From the NCBI GenBank assembly GCA_963556255.1, contig OY744615.1, forward strand, positions 13,103,096-13,167,095: a stretch of 64,000 bases of DNA. Reading direction: 5' to 3'. The stretch comes from Allolobophora icterica. Taxonomy: Eukaryota > Annelida > Clitellata > Crassiclitellata > Lumbricidae. Within the stretch, counting starts at the first letter, position 1; every line of letters begins with the position of its first letter. The translations under genes and the position numbers were made by a program. Below, one piece after another: positions 1 through 42,439 of the stretch. A model generated the notes under the pieces. It was given only the letters and a program-made list of their open reading frames with translations. It searched no databases and had not been told where the DNA came from.

Positions 1-112
1 GTTCGATCCAGTCTGTGGAAGTGACGGGTTGTTGTACTTTTCCCCTTGCCACGCCGGATGCACACAGCTGGTCAACTCAACCGCTCATCCGTACGCTCTC
101 CCAGATCGACTG
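1..112 (+). CDS. SLCO: Copy A exon 6 (3' part): Kazal-like loop
   Basis: The window opens inside this exon. Reading from base 2 it gives FDPVCGSDG and then CHAGC, typical of the Kazal-type extracellular loop of OATPs. It ends at CTG before donor GTAGGT, phase 0, as in B and C. Confidence 0.85.
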
Positions 113-3100
113 GTAGGTCCTATCGTCCACCTCCTCATCAACTTCATTCTCGAATAGTTTGCCTCGCAACAACCTGCAGGAAGAAGCAAACAAAGAAACG
201 ATGTTGCAGAAATTCTAGACTTGGACCCTCTTCCCACGACTTCTGCGTTGCAATTTTCGACGCTCTTTCTGGTTCCGAATGTGTTTTTGTTTTTGACGAC
301 TGCTACTGTTTGCGACGAATTTGTTTCCAATAATAATAATAACAATCTTCTTTATTAATTCAAACTGACAAGAACGCAGTAAGATTACATTGAAATATGA
401 CAGTACAATTATCAAGATCTTAATTAAACACACGTTTTGGCTAACATGACAACTTGCCATATCCGATAATTTGATTTCTGTTTCGACAAATTTGTTTTGT
501 TGTTTTCAAAGAAGTAATTTGTTTTTGCTTCCGGGGTACTGTTCCTCTTTCTTGCAAATTTGCCTTTCTGCTTCTGACTAATTTTTTAAGTTCAAACGAA
601 TATGGGTCCCTGGTTTAGAAGACTTTATTTCTGTTTCTTACTTTTGACGATTGTGTTTCTATTTCTACATTACGCGAATCAGTTACGGTTTTCGACGAAT
701 GTGTTTCTGTCTGGAAGAACCCATTTAGTCTTGCGGAATTTCGGAAAAGTTTAAAGTTCCTACGAATCTTTTCCTGGTTTGGCAGGTACGCTCGAGTGAA
801 TGTCAGTGCATTGCTGGGACTGAGAAAATAGATGAAGATGAAAGAGGGAGAGTTGTTTTCGCAGGATTTTGCGAAGCTGCCTGTGCATCGTTGATTCCCT
901 TTGCCTTGATTTCGATCGCCCTCGCAGTCGCAAGCAGCCTGGACAGCACATCATGCTTTACTGTGATCTTCAGGTAAACTCTCAGGTTATTTAACTTGAT
1001 CCCTCGGGCAACTACAGCCATCTTCAGGTGATTCCATTCATCATTAATTAACTACGCTCATCCTTAGGTAGCACATACCTGTCCTGGTGATGTCATCTTT
1101 GGGTCGTTTCTTTCTTAGGTAATTGAAGTTTTCTTATAAATGATCTCGACAAATTATCCGTCTGCATTAAGAGAACATTAAAACCGTTGAATTTCTCTAA
1201 ATAAGAGAACGAAAACACCCGGCTTCACGCGGCGTACACGCTCCGTATATTGCAGCCTCGACCGCATATCAGAATCGTAATCGTAATCGTAATCGTAATC
1301 TCCAAACTTCTAAAGCGCCACTCGAAGGCCAAGTGCAGGACGCCAGCCTATTCACGACATCAGAAGGGATACAGTCACGAAAGCCAAGGCGACTTCCAAA
1401 TAAAATACTTCTAAACGTACCAAATCCTCAGCAGAAACAAGGAATAGGTCTAGTAGACAAACTTCGCGCAAGTAAACTCCAACGTGTTGGAAATTACAGA
1501 TCACATTCTGCATTCGGACAAACTAATCCGTTGAAATGACGCAGCTGTCAATTAGCGACCTACCTGGACGGTGACATGATCAGAACTCAGTATTTAAGGA
1601 CAATGATCGTACGTTGACTGTTGATTGCAAAATGACTGATTCTCCTTTAGGTGCATCAGAAAAGAAGACAAATTGTACGGTCTTGGAATGTATTGCTTGT
1701 GCCTCGTTTTCGCTTGTAAGTATCAAGAATTTTGTTATTTTCTTTTATGATCTGTTCTATTCTATGTGTGTCCAAAATGTATATTCCTGTATAGATGGGT
1801 GTTTCTTTATGTAGATCTACCAATAACAAAGATTATCAAATAACTTGTCTAATATGTTTGATTTCTTACGCATTAATCTTAGGCAGAGCCTCATGGGTAG
1901 CTAGATCTATTGTGACACTAATTTAAATTCATAATATAATTAGGCCTATTATGTCTATCTTACGAGTGGTGTTTATGTTGTCTGTTCTCGGTGTAATATG
2001 ATATATTCCTACATGTATCAGCCACTCAAGACGGGGGATAAAACGTCAAAATATAGCAGTTGTCCCAATATTATTCAGAATGTTAGGGAGGGTCATTCAT
2101 TCATTCAAAATTTATATAGCGCCTCTTCAAGATAACTACTCAGAGGCGCTCCAGACTTCAGCACGGCCAATAAGAACAGTTCTCAGGCCGTCATAGTAAA
2201 TGTCAGAGGAAGAGCTAGGAAGTAAGCGCAACTCCAGAGGGAGGCCATTCCATATGGTCGGGCCAACCACCGAGAAGGCGCGGGTTTTCATAATTGCAGT
2301 ACGGGCAAACGGGACTGAGAGCACCCTGCCCCGCCGAGCGGAGGACGCGAGCAGTCCGAGAGGACGAGACAGGCCGGAAGAGGTCCTTCCTCTATCATGA
2401 CTTCAACGACGACAAAGTTACACTAAACATCGGAGATCGGTATATCTCTTGTCCCACAGGATCGACAACGACAGCAATTATTAGCTCTATTGAGCGCCTC
2501 TGATTAGCGAATACTGTGAGAGGCGCTTTATAGATGTTCAGATACAATATGCTACAATACAATTACACAACATCACTTCCAGGCTGCAGACCAATTATTT
2601 TGTGGCGTTGGTTTCAATGGACAGTTCAAAAGCATTCGACAGTGTGCGTCACTCAACATTGATGTCAAAGCTGTGTACACCGGAACTGCCGGATCAGATT
2701 TACAACTGGCTCATTAATTACTTTCACGATAGAGTACATACAACGAAGTTGGCGGGAAAGTTATCAGAGGTTGCCTTCATCAAACCCAGCGTAATGCATG
2801 GGTCGGTATTTGGCGCAACATCATTCGTGGTTGGTGCTTCGGATCTCCATCTGATGCACCAATTTAATCAATAATAAATTACCGAATATACGCCGACGAC
2901 TCATGTCTGCTGGTTGAATCTTCTCATCTAGACACAGCCGTGGAAGAATTCGTGCGCATAACTCAATGGGCTAAAGCTAAAAACCTCCGGCTCAACACAC
3001 AAGAGACTAAAGAGATCATTGTTGCGCGAAAAAGTCGGAAAGGCCACCCCATCCCTCAACCTAGCAGATTAATGAACGACATTCCACTTAGTGTGGAGAA

Positions 3101-5938
3101 GCATCGCAAAGCAGAGTGTTTACAAGTTTGGGGAGGGGATAGATTATAATAATCGTGTTTACTGATATGGTCACTGACAAACCGCAGTAACATTGAAATA
3201 TACGACTGTACGACATCAACACTCTTGCTCAAAGAACATAAGATCTTGAAAGACGCAGTTCGATACCCTAAGCTCCCTATAGGTCGACTCAGCCTTCCAC
3301 TTCCTATGGGCAGCTATTAAATGAGTGGGCATCTAACAGGCTGCCAAAACGTGTGTTCTATAAGATCTTGATAATTGTACTGTCACATGTTTCAATGTTA
3401 CTGCGGTTTGTCAGTGACCATATCAGTAAACACGATTATTATTATTTTTGTATGTATGTATTGTATATTGTATTGTATTCGGATATGTATAAAGCGCTTC
3501 TAGCGGGAGGGCCATTCAGAAGCGCTCCCAGTGCGAGAGACCCCGAGAGAAAAAGCAAGTTTTAGGAAAGATAAAAGAGGAAGAGACGTTACCTGAGAGA
3601 ATACAAGAACGAACGAACGGAGGAAGCTCATTCCAAAGAGCAGGGCCAATGGAGGCAAAAGACCTAGATTGAGCCAGAGAAGTCCTGACCCGGGGAACAA
3701 GGAGGTCCAAACGGTCAGATGAACGAAGAGGACGAAGAGAAGCAGCAGAGTGAGGACGATGAATTAAGTCACATAAATATTTTGGAGCGAAACCAAGTTG
3801 AGCCTTAGAGACAAGGATGAGGACCTTAAATTGGATGCGGGCAGAAAGCGGGAGCCAGTGGAGTTTTTCTACCATAAAGGTGGTGATATGAGAGAATCGA
3901 AGAAGACGGGCAATTAATCTAGCAGCAGCATTGAGAACGGACTGAAGAGGAGTAAGACGGACTTTGGGAAGACCAATGAGGAGGGAATTGCAGTAGTCAA
4001 GTCTAGAGCAGACAAATGCATGGACAACTGAAGTGAAAATGGGAGATGAGAGAGAGCGACGGATAGCTCTAAGGCGCCTTAGGTGAAAATAGGAAGTGCG
4101 AGTGAGTTTGGAAATGTGTTCAGCAAAGGTGAGAGAATTGTCAAGAGTCACTACTGGATCACGAACGCTAGACGAGAAAGTGAAAAGCGAAAACCTTTGA
4201 GACAGCACATCAAAGTCGACTTTTTAAGTTGCTGAGGAGTGCCAAACCAGATATATTGGGTTTTGGACGATTTGAGGGAGAGGCGATTGCAGGACATCCA
4301 GGTATGAAGATCATGAGAGCTTCGATGCGCTGAGCAAGAAGATGTTGAGAGGAAGGAGGCCCATGAACATAAGCCTGGACATCGTCAGCAAAGAGGTGGC
4401 CTGAAGCCCCGTGGATGGGGAGGAGAGAGGGGATACCGGCCGTGTATAAAATAAAGAGGAGAGGGCCCAGAACAGAGCCTTATGGAACACCCAGTTTAAC
4501 AGGGACCCACAGAGTTCTAGATTCACCAGAGATAACCATCTGAGTGCGATCAGATAGGTATGACCGGAACCACTGGAGAGGAGGGCCCTTGAGACCGCAA
4601 GAGGTTTCAAGGCGCTGTAGAAGAATGGTGTGGTCGACCATGTCAAAGGCTGAGGAGACATCATCTAGCACCAGAAGAGTGAGTTCGGACCTATCAACAG
4701 CTGAATATATTTCAGAAAGTAAAAAAATTAGGGCAGTTTCAGTGGAGTGGTGAGCCCTAAAACCTGACTGAAAGGGAGGCAAAAGACCAGATTGTTCCAG
4801 ATAGGGAAGAAGTTGAAGAGAGAGTTTTCAAGAGTTTTGGAGAGAAATGATAGACTAGAGATTGGACGGTAGTTTTGGCAGAGGTTTGTGTCAAGATTAG
4901 GCTTCTTGAGTGAGGGTAAAACAATGGCCCGCCTTTGGGAGGCGGGGACACAACCTTCAGAGAGGGACCTATTAAAAAGATAAAGCAGACGCTTCTCACT
5001 TACCGAAACTTTATCCTGAACATTTATTAAATATATTTATTGAAACTGGAAGCGGTTCAAAGAATATGCCTCCTCCCCAAAAGTTGACAAATTTTTAACG
5101 CACTTGAATCTCGCTAAGATGTCGCTCCTCCTACTTAGTATGTAGCAATGTTGCGTCTGCATCAAATTTTGCCAACTGCAATAAATGAATATTGCATTGT
5201 ATTATTGTATTTTTAGAGAACTATTGTAGGCGCTATATAGCACTCTGTGTATTTTACCAATTAATTCAACTTAGCCAGCTTATTTTTTATTCCGGATATT
5301 TCTATAGCGCCTCTCAAAGTCAACTACTACACAGAGGCGCTCCCAACTACAGCATTTGATACTGTGCCAGAATTTTCACGCCGAAGCGCCACGAGCAATT
5401 GCGAGTGAAGGACTTGCTCAAGGTCCGTACGCAGCGGCTAGAGTGGGATTCGAACCTGCAACCCTCCGGTCACAAGACGCCGAACTTACCACTGAGCCAC
5501 CACGCCCCACAATGTTCAATTAATTGCCTGCTGTTCCAGTAATGTTACTGCATGATTAGATCAAACAGGAAAATGTATAAGAAATATTAAATTTTTTTAT
5601 TTCTTTTCCACTAAAAATAACGAAATGTGTTATATTTCGTTGAATTTCCTGTTCTCCCATCTCTTGCAGATCTTCCAGCTCCGTTGCTATACGGAAAGGT
5701 CTTCGATTCGTCGTGCATTCTGAAGCGGACGACATCTTGCGCGGACAGCGAGGGATCTTGCCTGCTCTATGACCGCCAGTCGCTGAGACTGAACTTGCAC
5801 GGACTCGGGATTGGACTGAAATTCATCGCAACATTCCTCTATTGCGTAACGTACCTTATAGCCAGACGCAAACTATCTCTACTCAAGGTTCAACAACAGA
5901 TGCGCCAAACTGAACCGAAGACACTTAATATGATATGA
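1..5938 (+). CDS. SLCO: OATP/SLCO-family transporter, copy A (5'-truncated by window edge)
   Basis: These are the last four exons of an organic anion transporting polypeptide, a 12-TM plasma-membrane carrier for amphipathic organic anions. Exons are 1-112, 786-973, 1651-1715 and 5670-5938. All internal ones have AG/GT borders and the same lengths as in copies B and C (188 and 65 nt). They encode the end of the Kazal-like extracellular loop, TM10-11, a short linker and the last TM with a basic tail. The stop at 5936-5938 gives a C-terminus about 9 residues shorter than in B. Intron 8 is swollen to 3.95 kb by LINE and SINE insertions (0.5-0.7 kb in B and C). At the exon 8/9 join the bases T+AT give Tyr where B and C have A+TT for Ile. 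The frame is open throughout, so it looks functional as far as seen. The family call is firm; the subfamily is uncertain, though the array's N-terminal CGWG motif recalls OATP4. Confidence 0.85.
330..450 (+). repeat. Interspersed repeat, also present at 3148-3441
   Basis: The block around ACAGTACAATTATCAAGATC and CACACGTTTTGGC recurs in reverse orientation at about 3340-3445. It lies in copy A intron 6. Confidence 0.5.
786..973 (+). CDS. SLCO: Copy A exon 7: end of Kazal loop and TM10-11
   Basis: 188 nt, acceptor TTTGGCAG, donor GTAAACT, phase 0 to 2. It encodes SxECQC and FCEAAC, the remaining cysteines of the extracellular loop, then a hydrophobic segment. It is the same length as the paralogous exons at 36144 and 55708. 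Confidence 0.85.
1271..1300 (+). repeat. AATCGT microsatellite in copy A intron 7
   Basis: Four to five tandem copies of a 6-base unit. Confidence 0.8.
1651..1715 (+). CDS. SLCO: Copy A exon 8: short linker exon
   Basis: 65 nt, acceptor TCTCCTTTAG, donor GTAAGTA, phase 2 to 1. It encodes RCIRKEDK (first codon split) followed by a Leu/Cys-rich stretch. This exon was found by comparison with 38161-38225 and 56131-56195. Confidence 0.8.
2092..2396 (-). pseudogene. LINE 3' fragment (RT C-terminus and 3' hairpin tail)
   Basis: On the minus strand the frame gives FSVVGPTIWNGLP and ends in SASE, the characteristic C-terminal tail of CR1/L2-type reverse transcriptases. A hairpin tail (GAGCGCCTCTGAG ... 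GCGCTATATAAAT) and a (TGAA)n end follow. It is 5'-truncated and absent from intron 8 of copies B and C. Confidence 0.75.
2489..2533 (+). repeat. Solo LINE/SINE-type 3' hairpin tail
   Basis: GAGCGCCTCT pairs with AGAGGCGCTT across a short loop, followed by TATAG. It matches the tails of the LINE fragments and SINEs elsewhere in the window. Confidence 0.6.
2575..3130 (+). pseudogene. Non-LTR retrotransposon RT fragment
   Basis: Frames give DSSKAFDSVRHSTLMSKL (RT motif A region), then, after a frame change, YADDSCLLVES at 2889 (catalytic YADD box) and a QWAKAKNLRLN motif. Stops and a frameshift between these blocks make it a dead fragment. It differs from the LINE immediately downstream. Confidence 0.75.
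3148..3441. repeat. Inverted repeat pair with ~51-bp arms
   Basis: The arm at 3148-3198 (through ACTGATATGGTCACTGACAA) is the reverse complement of 3391-3441, with about 190 bp between. Part of the right arm belongs to the interspersed repeat at 330-450. It is MITE-like or a head-to-head insertion; no clear target duplication was seen. Confidence 0.6.
3478..4999 (-). pseudogene. CR1/L2-like LINE, 5'-truncated and frameshifted
   Basis: Read on the minus strand, pieces of the reverse transcriptase follow in order: SGFRAHHSTET, SSAFDMVDHTILL (motif A), KLGVP then an in-frame TAA before GSVLGP, FADDVQ (catalytic FADD), RLDYCNSLLIGLP, LHWLPL and PALWNELP near the C-terminus at 3516. Several frame changes and the internal stop make it non-functional. 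Its 3' end (3478-3535) folds into a hairpin whose stem reads GCGCTTCT/AGAAGCGC. It sits in copy A intron 8 and is missing from B and C. Confidence 0.85.
5283..5510 (-). mobile_element. tRNA-derived SINE (minus strand)
   Basis: On the minus strand it starts GGGGCGTGGTGGCTCAGTGG (A box) and has a B box at GGTTCGAATCCC about 35 bp on. A tRNA-unrelated body and a 3' tail follow, with stem AGCGCCTCT/AGAGGCGCT and an A-rich end. It matches 21838-22068 along its whole length. Confidence 0.85.
5670..5938 (+). CDS. SLCO: Copy A exon 9: last transmembrane segment and C-terminus
   Basis: Acceptor CTCTTGCAG. It encodes LPAPLLYGKVFDSSC, the last TM around FIATFLYCVTYLIA, then a basic cytoplasmic tail ending at TGA. 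The tail lacks the Glu/Thr-rich end of copies B and C. Confidence 0.85.
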
Positions 5939-7494
5939 CAAATGGGAAAATCCGAAGGAAACAGAAACATTTGACCTACGATTTATGAGACTTAAGATGA
6001 TTGAAACAGACAACCACAAATCGTAATCTTCTATAATCTGCTCTATAAGCGGACAACAGTTCACTTGATACTAGACTCGTGAATAGGCTGGTGCTTTGCG
6101 CTAACTTTAAAGTAGCTGTTTAAAAATTTGATGTTTACGATTTTACGATGAGACATAGCCACACTTTGCATCGTAGCCTGATGTTAATTAGCAGGCCTCA
6201 GATAGGCTGCTGGAGCTACGACTAAGTCTTCCTGTCTAATTCCTATTACTAGTTACGATGAGTATTAAGTTAGTTGTTTTTTTTGCCTAAAGATGCATGT
6301 TGGATTCCAATTAATTCACCTACTTGAACACTGAACCCTTGTAAGCTAGATTAGAGCGGCTAGTACTGGAAACCTGAGGAGCTTATATCTGCTTTGCGTC
6401 GGACTTTCCCATCGGAACTGTTGGCAACATGGCAAACTGCGATCACTCTTGTCAGCGAAGCGCATCTACAACCTTTTCTGTCCAACCTGTTCTAACTTCT
6501 AGTGTGGCATTTCAATGGAATACCTTACACGTGTTAAGCTGTACTCTTAATTTAATCACACACTTCAACAGCAGGACAGTACCCTCGTTGGCAACAAAAC
6601 AACATTGACAATGCAGTGTTGTCAACAATACAACTTTGGTAACAGTGCAAGAAGCCGATGAATTGATGGTAGGATGAAATATGTTGCAAAACGTCATTGA
6701 CTCGTGTACTCTGTGATGTAATAGTTAGCTTTTAGTTTATTCTGTTGATTGATCATTATGCTTTGTCGAATTTTGTATGCCAGCATTCAAGTCGCCGCCG
6801 AGGAGCATCACTGATTGAGGCGTTTAATTATTTGCGATTACATTGTCTTATTTGTTCAGTTGTTATCTTCATTCGTTCAATTGTTTATTATTCCCGCCAT
6901 TCATTCTTTCGTCAGTTCGTTTTTCATTATTATTATTCAAAAAAAACTTTTAACCCGCGCAAAGTTACACAGAATTGTGGTTCTGAGGCGCAGTTTGTCA
7001 TTCACCAGATGAAGAACAGTTCTTAAGGCGTTCTTCAGGCGAAGGATGGCGGAGATTCTCAATCAGGAATCATCCAGACAGTCTTCTCTTGAAATAGAAT
7101 TCTGCTGACATAGCATTCTGCTGACATAGAATTCTTCTGACATGGAAAGTTCTCCTGACATAGAATTCTCTTGACACAGATGTTTTAGAGTTTTAATCCT
7201 CGATCTAACAGAACAATCAGTTTAGTCTTTGTAGGCCTGATAGAACTTTGAGCCTATTGATGTGTACTTCTAGGTCACACTGAAATCTCAGCCTAGCCTG
7301 TTAAAATTATTATGAAACTTCAGCCTAGTCGGTGAAGTCGACGATGTCGTGCGAATAAACCTTTGCCCTTCTTAACGAAAGTTAACGTAACTGAGCCTGA
7401 AAGGGAGCGTTTCGATAGGTGGCAAAAGGCGCTGCATAAATGTATAGATCAAAACAACTTACGAATTACCCAAACTTAAATTATATTTATATTG

Positions 7495-7545
7495 TCACTT
7501 TTATTATATAGCGCCTCTTCAAGAACAGATTGATCAGAAGAGCTC
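7495..7545 (-). repeat. Solo LINE/SINE-type 3' tail
   Basis: TATATAGCGCCTCTTCAAG is the reverse complement of the common tail found at the ends of the LINE fragments. Only one half of the hairpin is well preserved. Confidence 0.5.
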
Positions 7546-8198
7546 AGTGACTGGCATCAGTAATCTCGTATTAAGACACCGTCCGATTGGTCCACGTGAT
7601 CAGAAAGTATTGTAGCCTTTTGCTGTAGTTTACCACGACAGTGTCTGAAATGTGGCGACACTAATTATGTGCTTTGACACAGGACAGCAAATGATCACTC
7701 TAAATATATGCTTTCTGCGTCAACACAATTATACAGTACTTGTACGAACATAACACGCAGTCCTGCAATAGTCAGATCGGCGAAATAAAAACTGGGCCAA
7801 CTAAATAGCATAAAATTTTGCCTAAAGTAAAAGTTTTTCGTGGAAGAATCAGACAAGAAGTTGCATGCTGCTTAAGTGCGCATTGCTCTTTCATTCAGTT
7901 AAGTTCGGGTCCAGAATGATAGATAGAGGTCGTGCAGCACTCAATTCGGAGCTCTCAACTTGGTGCAGTCGTAAATGCCGATATGGTCAAGAAATGCTAT
8001 GTAATACATGGAAAATAATTACATCAACAAAACTAATGTCAAAAGTGTACGGTATTGTAGCTAACTTGAATGCTTTTGATTACTCAACAAAATTCATGAG
8101 TTCGTCATCTGCCATATGTGACCAATTGCATTAGCGGCCTTTGATGGGTTTTCGTCTGCTATACATATATACAAATAAATGTATATATATATATATAA

Positions 8199-8377
<179 letters not shown>

Positions 8378-8556
8378 CAACACAATCAGACAGATGGAGA
8401 CAAGGAGATCCCATTGTCTCTTGGATTTTGACCGTGAGCCGATGTACCTGAGGTCATATCCGAGAGACCAATTAGACTCAGATAAAAACCAGAGCAGACC
8501 CTTTCAAAAGATGTATTAGCAAATGAACCTCTAAAGTTCATCTGCTGAACTACAAT

Positions 8557-8849
8557 CAGAGGAGCCCGCAGCGTAACGCACTGGACGCACGTTCGTCCTC
8601 TCACCAAATCAAATCCACACAAGAATTAGGCATCGCATCGATATTTCTGTTAAGCGGCAATACGGCATGTTAAACCATTAGATGTTATCTAAATCGAATT
8701 TTTTACGCTTGTCACTACTCACTAGTCTGTCTATGGCAGCTATTTCAATTTTCCTACTTATATCTATGATAGCAAAGTGGGCAAGCGGCCATATTATTTG
8801 TTTACGATAGAGGTGTGCGTCCAATTTTTTAAGCCTGCGAGCGCTCCTG
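8557..8849 (+). mobile_element. hAT-like MITE, family CAGAGG, copy 1
   Basis: 293 bp. It starts CAGAGGAGCCCGCAG and ends CTGCGAGCGCTCCTG (imperfect TIRs). It is flanked by ACTACAAT and ACTTCAAT (7 of 8 match). A second copy is at 47698-47986. Confidence 0.7.
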
Positions 8850-8900
8850 ACTTCAATCAATCAATCAGTCAGTCAATCAAACAAACGCTACGTTGCTCCC

Positions 8901-9110
8901 TGCAGGACAACAGATAAATGTAAATGTAAATCTCCGAAATCTTTCAGTCCAAAGAGGTCGTTTACTCTGCGGGCTGTGCACTTTGATTGCCTCTGAGAGG
9001 ATAGAGGTTCGGGTATGTCCGTGCGGGGTATATTTATCTGAGAAGCTAATCGCGCATGCTCATTGCAACGCGGAATCTGGTTTAGGTACTCGGGTCATCT
9101 CTGCGTAACA
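8901..9110 (+). promoter_or_regulatory. Putative promoter of copy B
   Basis: This block is conserved with 44512-44700 upstream of copy C, including CTGCGGGCTGTG and TTGCCTCTGAGAGG. It contains a TATA-like TATATTTA at 9029-9036, about 235 bp before the ATG. Conservation between two otherwise diverging upstream regions is the main support. Confidence 0.45.
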
Positions 9111-9270
9111 CGAATTCATCCGTTTGCAATTGCGAAAAATTTAAAGTTTCGTATGTGATCAGTGTTCTACATCTCCTTCGTATGGGTATCGGAGGCTAAG
9201 AAACCATTTAGCTAGAACCGCAGAAAATCTGTCATCAACGTCGTATGATATTTCAAAACTAACGCTACAC

Positions 9271-39222
<29,952 letters not shown>

Positions 39223-41362
39223 TTTATGATAGCGAGAGTTAAGATGGTTACGACAGCTTGCCATAATTTCCCATAAATCATAGTCTTCTTTATTCTGCCC
39301 AAGCGGACGCTATAGTTCAATAGATGCCAGACATGGCCAAACATTCCATCGTAGCCTGATGTTACCCGGCAGGCCTCATAGAGTCTGCTAGAGCTACGAC
39401 TAACGCTTTCTTTCTAGCCCCTACTTCTATTTACAACGATTATTAATTTAGCTGTTCCTCTTGCCTATAGGCCCTACGGATACATGGTGGATTTCAGTTG
39501 GTTCAGCTACTGTAACATTGAACCCTTATCCTATTTTAGATAATTTCCCTGTGTGTCCATTGTAAAATAAACGCTAATGGAATGTTAGGGCGAGCACCAC
39601 GCATGCGCACGGGCTATTATCGGGCGAGCCTGATGGAGGCGAACATGGGACATGGGCTGGGACTTGATGCAGGGACATGGGCTGGGCTGTGGAATGTAAC
39701 TAATGCTGTCTAAGTCCTGCTTCGGGCAAACGCAGGCATATGGTGCCTCCTAACCCACATGGCCAGCTTTACGTTGCATTGTCGCTTTCACGAAACAGTC
39801 ATATATGACGGGCAAATATTCTAATAAGCTAAATTAAAGCGACGAGTACTAGAAACTTGAGGCGCTTATATCCGCGTCGGACTTTCCCATCGGAGTTGTT
39901 GGCTACATGGCTGACTGCGATCACTCTTGTTAGCGAAGCGATTCTCCAGTCTTTTCTGCCCCACCTCCCTTAACTTCTAGTGTGGCATTTCGATGGAATA
40001 ATATACACGTGCTTAACTGTGCTCTTGCTTGTTTAATTACATACTTCAACAGCATGACACAGCTATACAATTTCAGCAGTTCGCGTCAGGGTTATGGGAG
40101 TTATTCAGCAGGTCAAAGAAATTATATTTATTTCCACAAATTTCTGACGCAACGACGGCCAAAAATACTTAAGCATTTCAATTTCAGAGGTTAGAAAATA
40201 GAGTTCTATTGACATACTAGATAAAACGTAAAAAGTCGTTTACATCTGATAATTGCACTAGTGATGTTATGGGACAGATACTGATGTTTTGAATGTAAAA
40301 GAGATATTAAAGATCCCAAAGAATTTTCAAGAGTAAAATAGGCAGGTCATAAGGCAGGCCAAGAGTTTAGTAGGCAGGTCAAATGACCTGCAGCGACCCA
40401 TGGTATATATAGCGCCGCCACTGGCATTACAGTATTACGTTACAAACAACACAACATTGACAACATAGGGCCTAACATTGGTAACAGTCCAGTGTTGGCA
40501 AGAATACAACTTTGGTAACAATGCAGCATGCCGACGCATAGATGAGAGAATGAAATATGTTGCAAAATGTCATTCAATAGTGTTCTCTGTGATTCTATAG
40601 TCAGCTCTTAGTTTGTTCTATCGATCGATTAATATACTTCTTGGCCTTCTGTGTGCCAACCTTCAAATCGCCGCTGACGAGTATCACTGAGACGCTTCAT
40701 TATTTTCGATTACATTGTCTTATATTTTCAGTAGTTATCTTCATTCGATGAGTTGGTTATTCCTTTCACCATTCATTCTTTCGCTACTTCGTTTTTCATT
40801 ATTATTATTATTATTATTCCAAAAACGTCTTTCGCGCGCAAAGTTACCCAGAAATGCGGTTCTGAGGCGCAGTTAGTCATTCACCAGATGAATAACAGTC
40901 AGATATCCAGAAAATTCCAGATGTTTGAAAGCCAATTAGAAATAGTGAGTTTTGAGGTCTTTCTTAAAGGAAGAGGAAAAGTTAGATCAGCAGATAAACA
41001 TAGGTAGGCTTAATATTGGTTACATTTGTTGAGGCACCAATTTAGAATGCATGAGAACCACGAGAGTGGTGTATTATGGCTCAAATAAAGACCCATAGGC
41101 CTACTTGATAATCGCAGATTGTAGGGAGGGATGAAAGGAGATGCTACGTGGTGAAGGTAGGCAGGAGTGTGCACTGAGGGTTTTGTAGATTTAAGGCAGA
41201 GGATATAAGCAGCGAGACCCAAAGCTAAGATCGTAGAGCGAGTGGCGGGGTGGAGATCATTCCAAAGCGAGGGACCAACACAAACAATATATATACGTAT
41301 ATAATTATATATACATAGTTACATACATACACACACACATATATCACCGAGTCCTCCGCTCG

Positions 41363-41600
41363 GTGGGGAGGGGGATGCTATCCGTCCCGTTTGCCCGTAC
41401 TGCTATCATGCAGACCCGCGCTTTCTCGGTGGTTGGCCCGACCATATGGAATGGCCTTCCCTCTGAGCTGCGCCTACATCCTAGGTCTTCCTCTGGTACC
41501 TTCTATGACCACCTGAAAACTGCTCTTTTTCGCCGTGCTGGAGTCGGGAGCGCCTCTGAGTAGTTCCCTTGAAGTGGCGCTATATAAATTTACGAATGAA
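41363..41600 (+). pseudogene. LINE 3' fragment (RT C-terminus and hairpin tail)
   Basis: An open frame LSVPFARTAIMQTRAFSVVG, then PTIWNGLPSELR, ends GSASE-stop. The tail GAGCGCCTCTGAG ... GGCGCTATATAAAT and (TGAA)n follow. It is the best preserved copy of the family found at 2092-2396. Confidence 0.8.
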
Positions 41601-41925
41601 TGAATGAAATATATATATATATAATATATATTTATATTTATTCCGAGCTAGAAAGATGAGATGATTAATGGCGAGACTAATACAGATGTCGTGCACGCGC
41701 ACAACGGCACATCTTCACTCTTAGATGATAATATTGTTAATTCTGACGAAAGGATTTACCAATATTAGTGTAATCTAAGTATACTAACAACTATAGCGTA
41801 GCTATGTCAACCGAAAAATCTTGTGAGCCTAAAATCTAAAAGGATGTTCGCCGAAAAGTAACAAATTGAGTTAGGCAGCGCGAAGGTCCATCAAGCAGCT
41901 TCACAGTCTTGGTCATTATTATTGC

Positions 41926-41956
41926 TACTACTACAACTACAACAACAACAACAACA

Positions 41957-42052
<96 letters not shown>

Positions 42053-42063
42053 GCTACCACTAT

Positions 42064-42119
<56 letters not shown>

Positions 42120-42139
42120 TTACAACTACAACTATTACA

Positions 42140-42170
<31 letters not shown>

Positions 42171-42240
42171 GTAGTAGTAGTAGTAGTAGTAGTCTACTAT
42201 TATTATTATTACATTTTCTATTACTATTATTATTATTACT
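41926..42240 (+). repeat. (ACT)n / (CAA)n / (TAG)n compound microsatellite
   Basis: More than 200 bp of ACT triplets flanked by CAA and TAG/TTA triplets. Thr- or Leu-repeat frames are spurious. Confidence 0.95.
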
Positions 42241-42278
42241 AGCTGGATTACCCGGCGTTGCCCGGGGTTATAAGTTTC

Positions 42279-42367
42279 ACACCACCACCACCACCACCAC
42301 CACCACCACCACCACCACCACCACCACCACCACCACCACCACCACAACCACCACCACCACCACCACC

Positions 42368-42417
<50 letters not shown>

Positions 42418-42419
42418 CG
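42279..42419 (+). repeat. (CAC)n then (CAA)n microsatellite
   Basis: About 140 bp; reads as Pro or Thr runs in artefact frames. Confidence 0.95.
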
Positions 42420-42439
42420 ACTGCTTGGCAATCTTGGCA

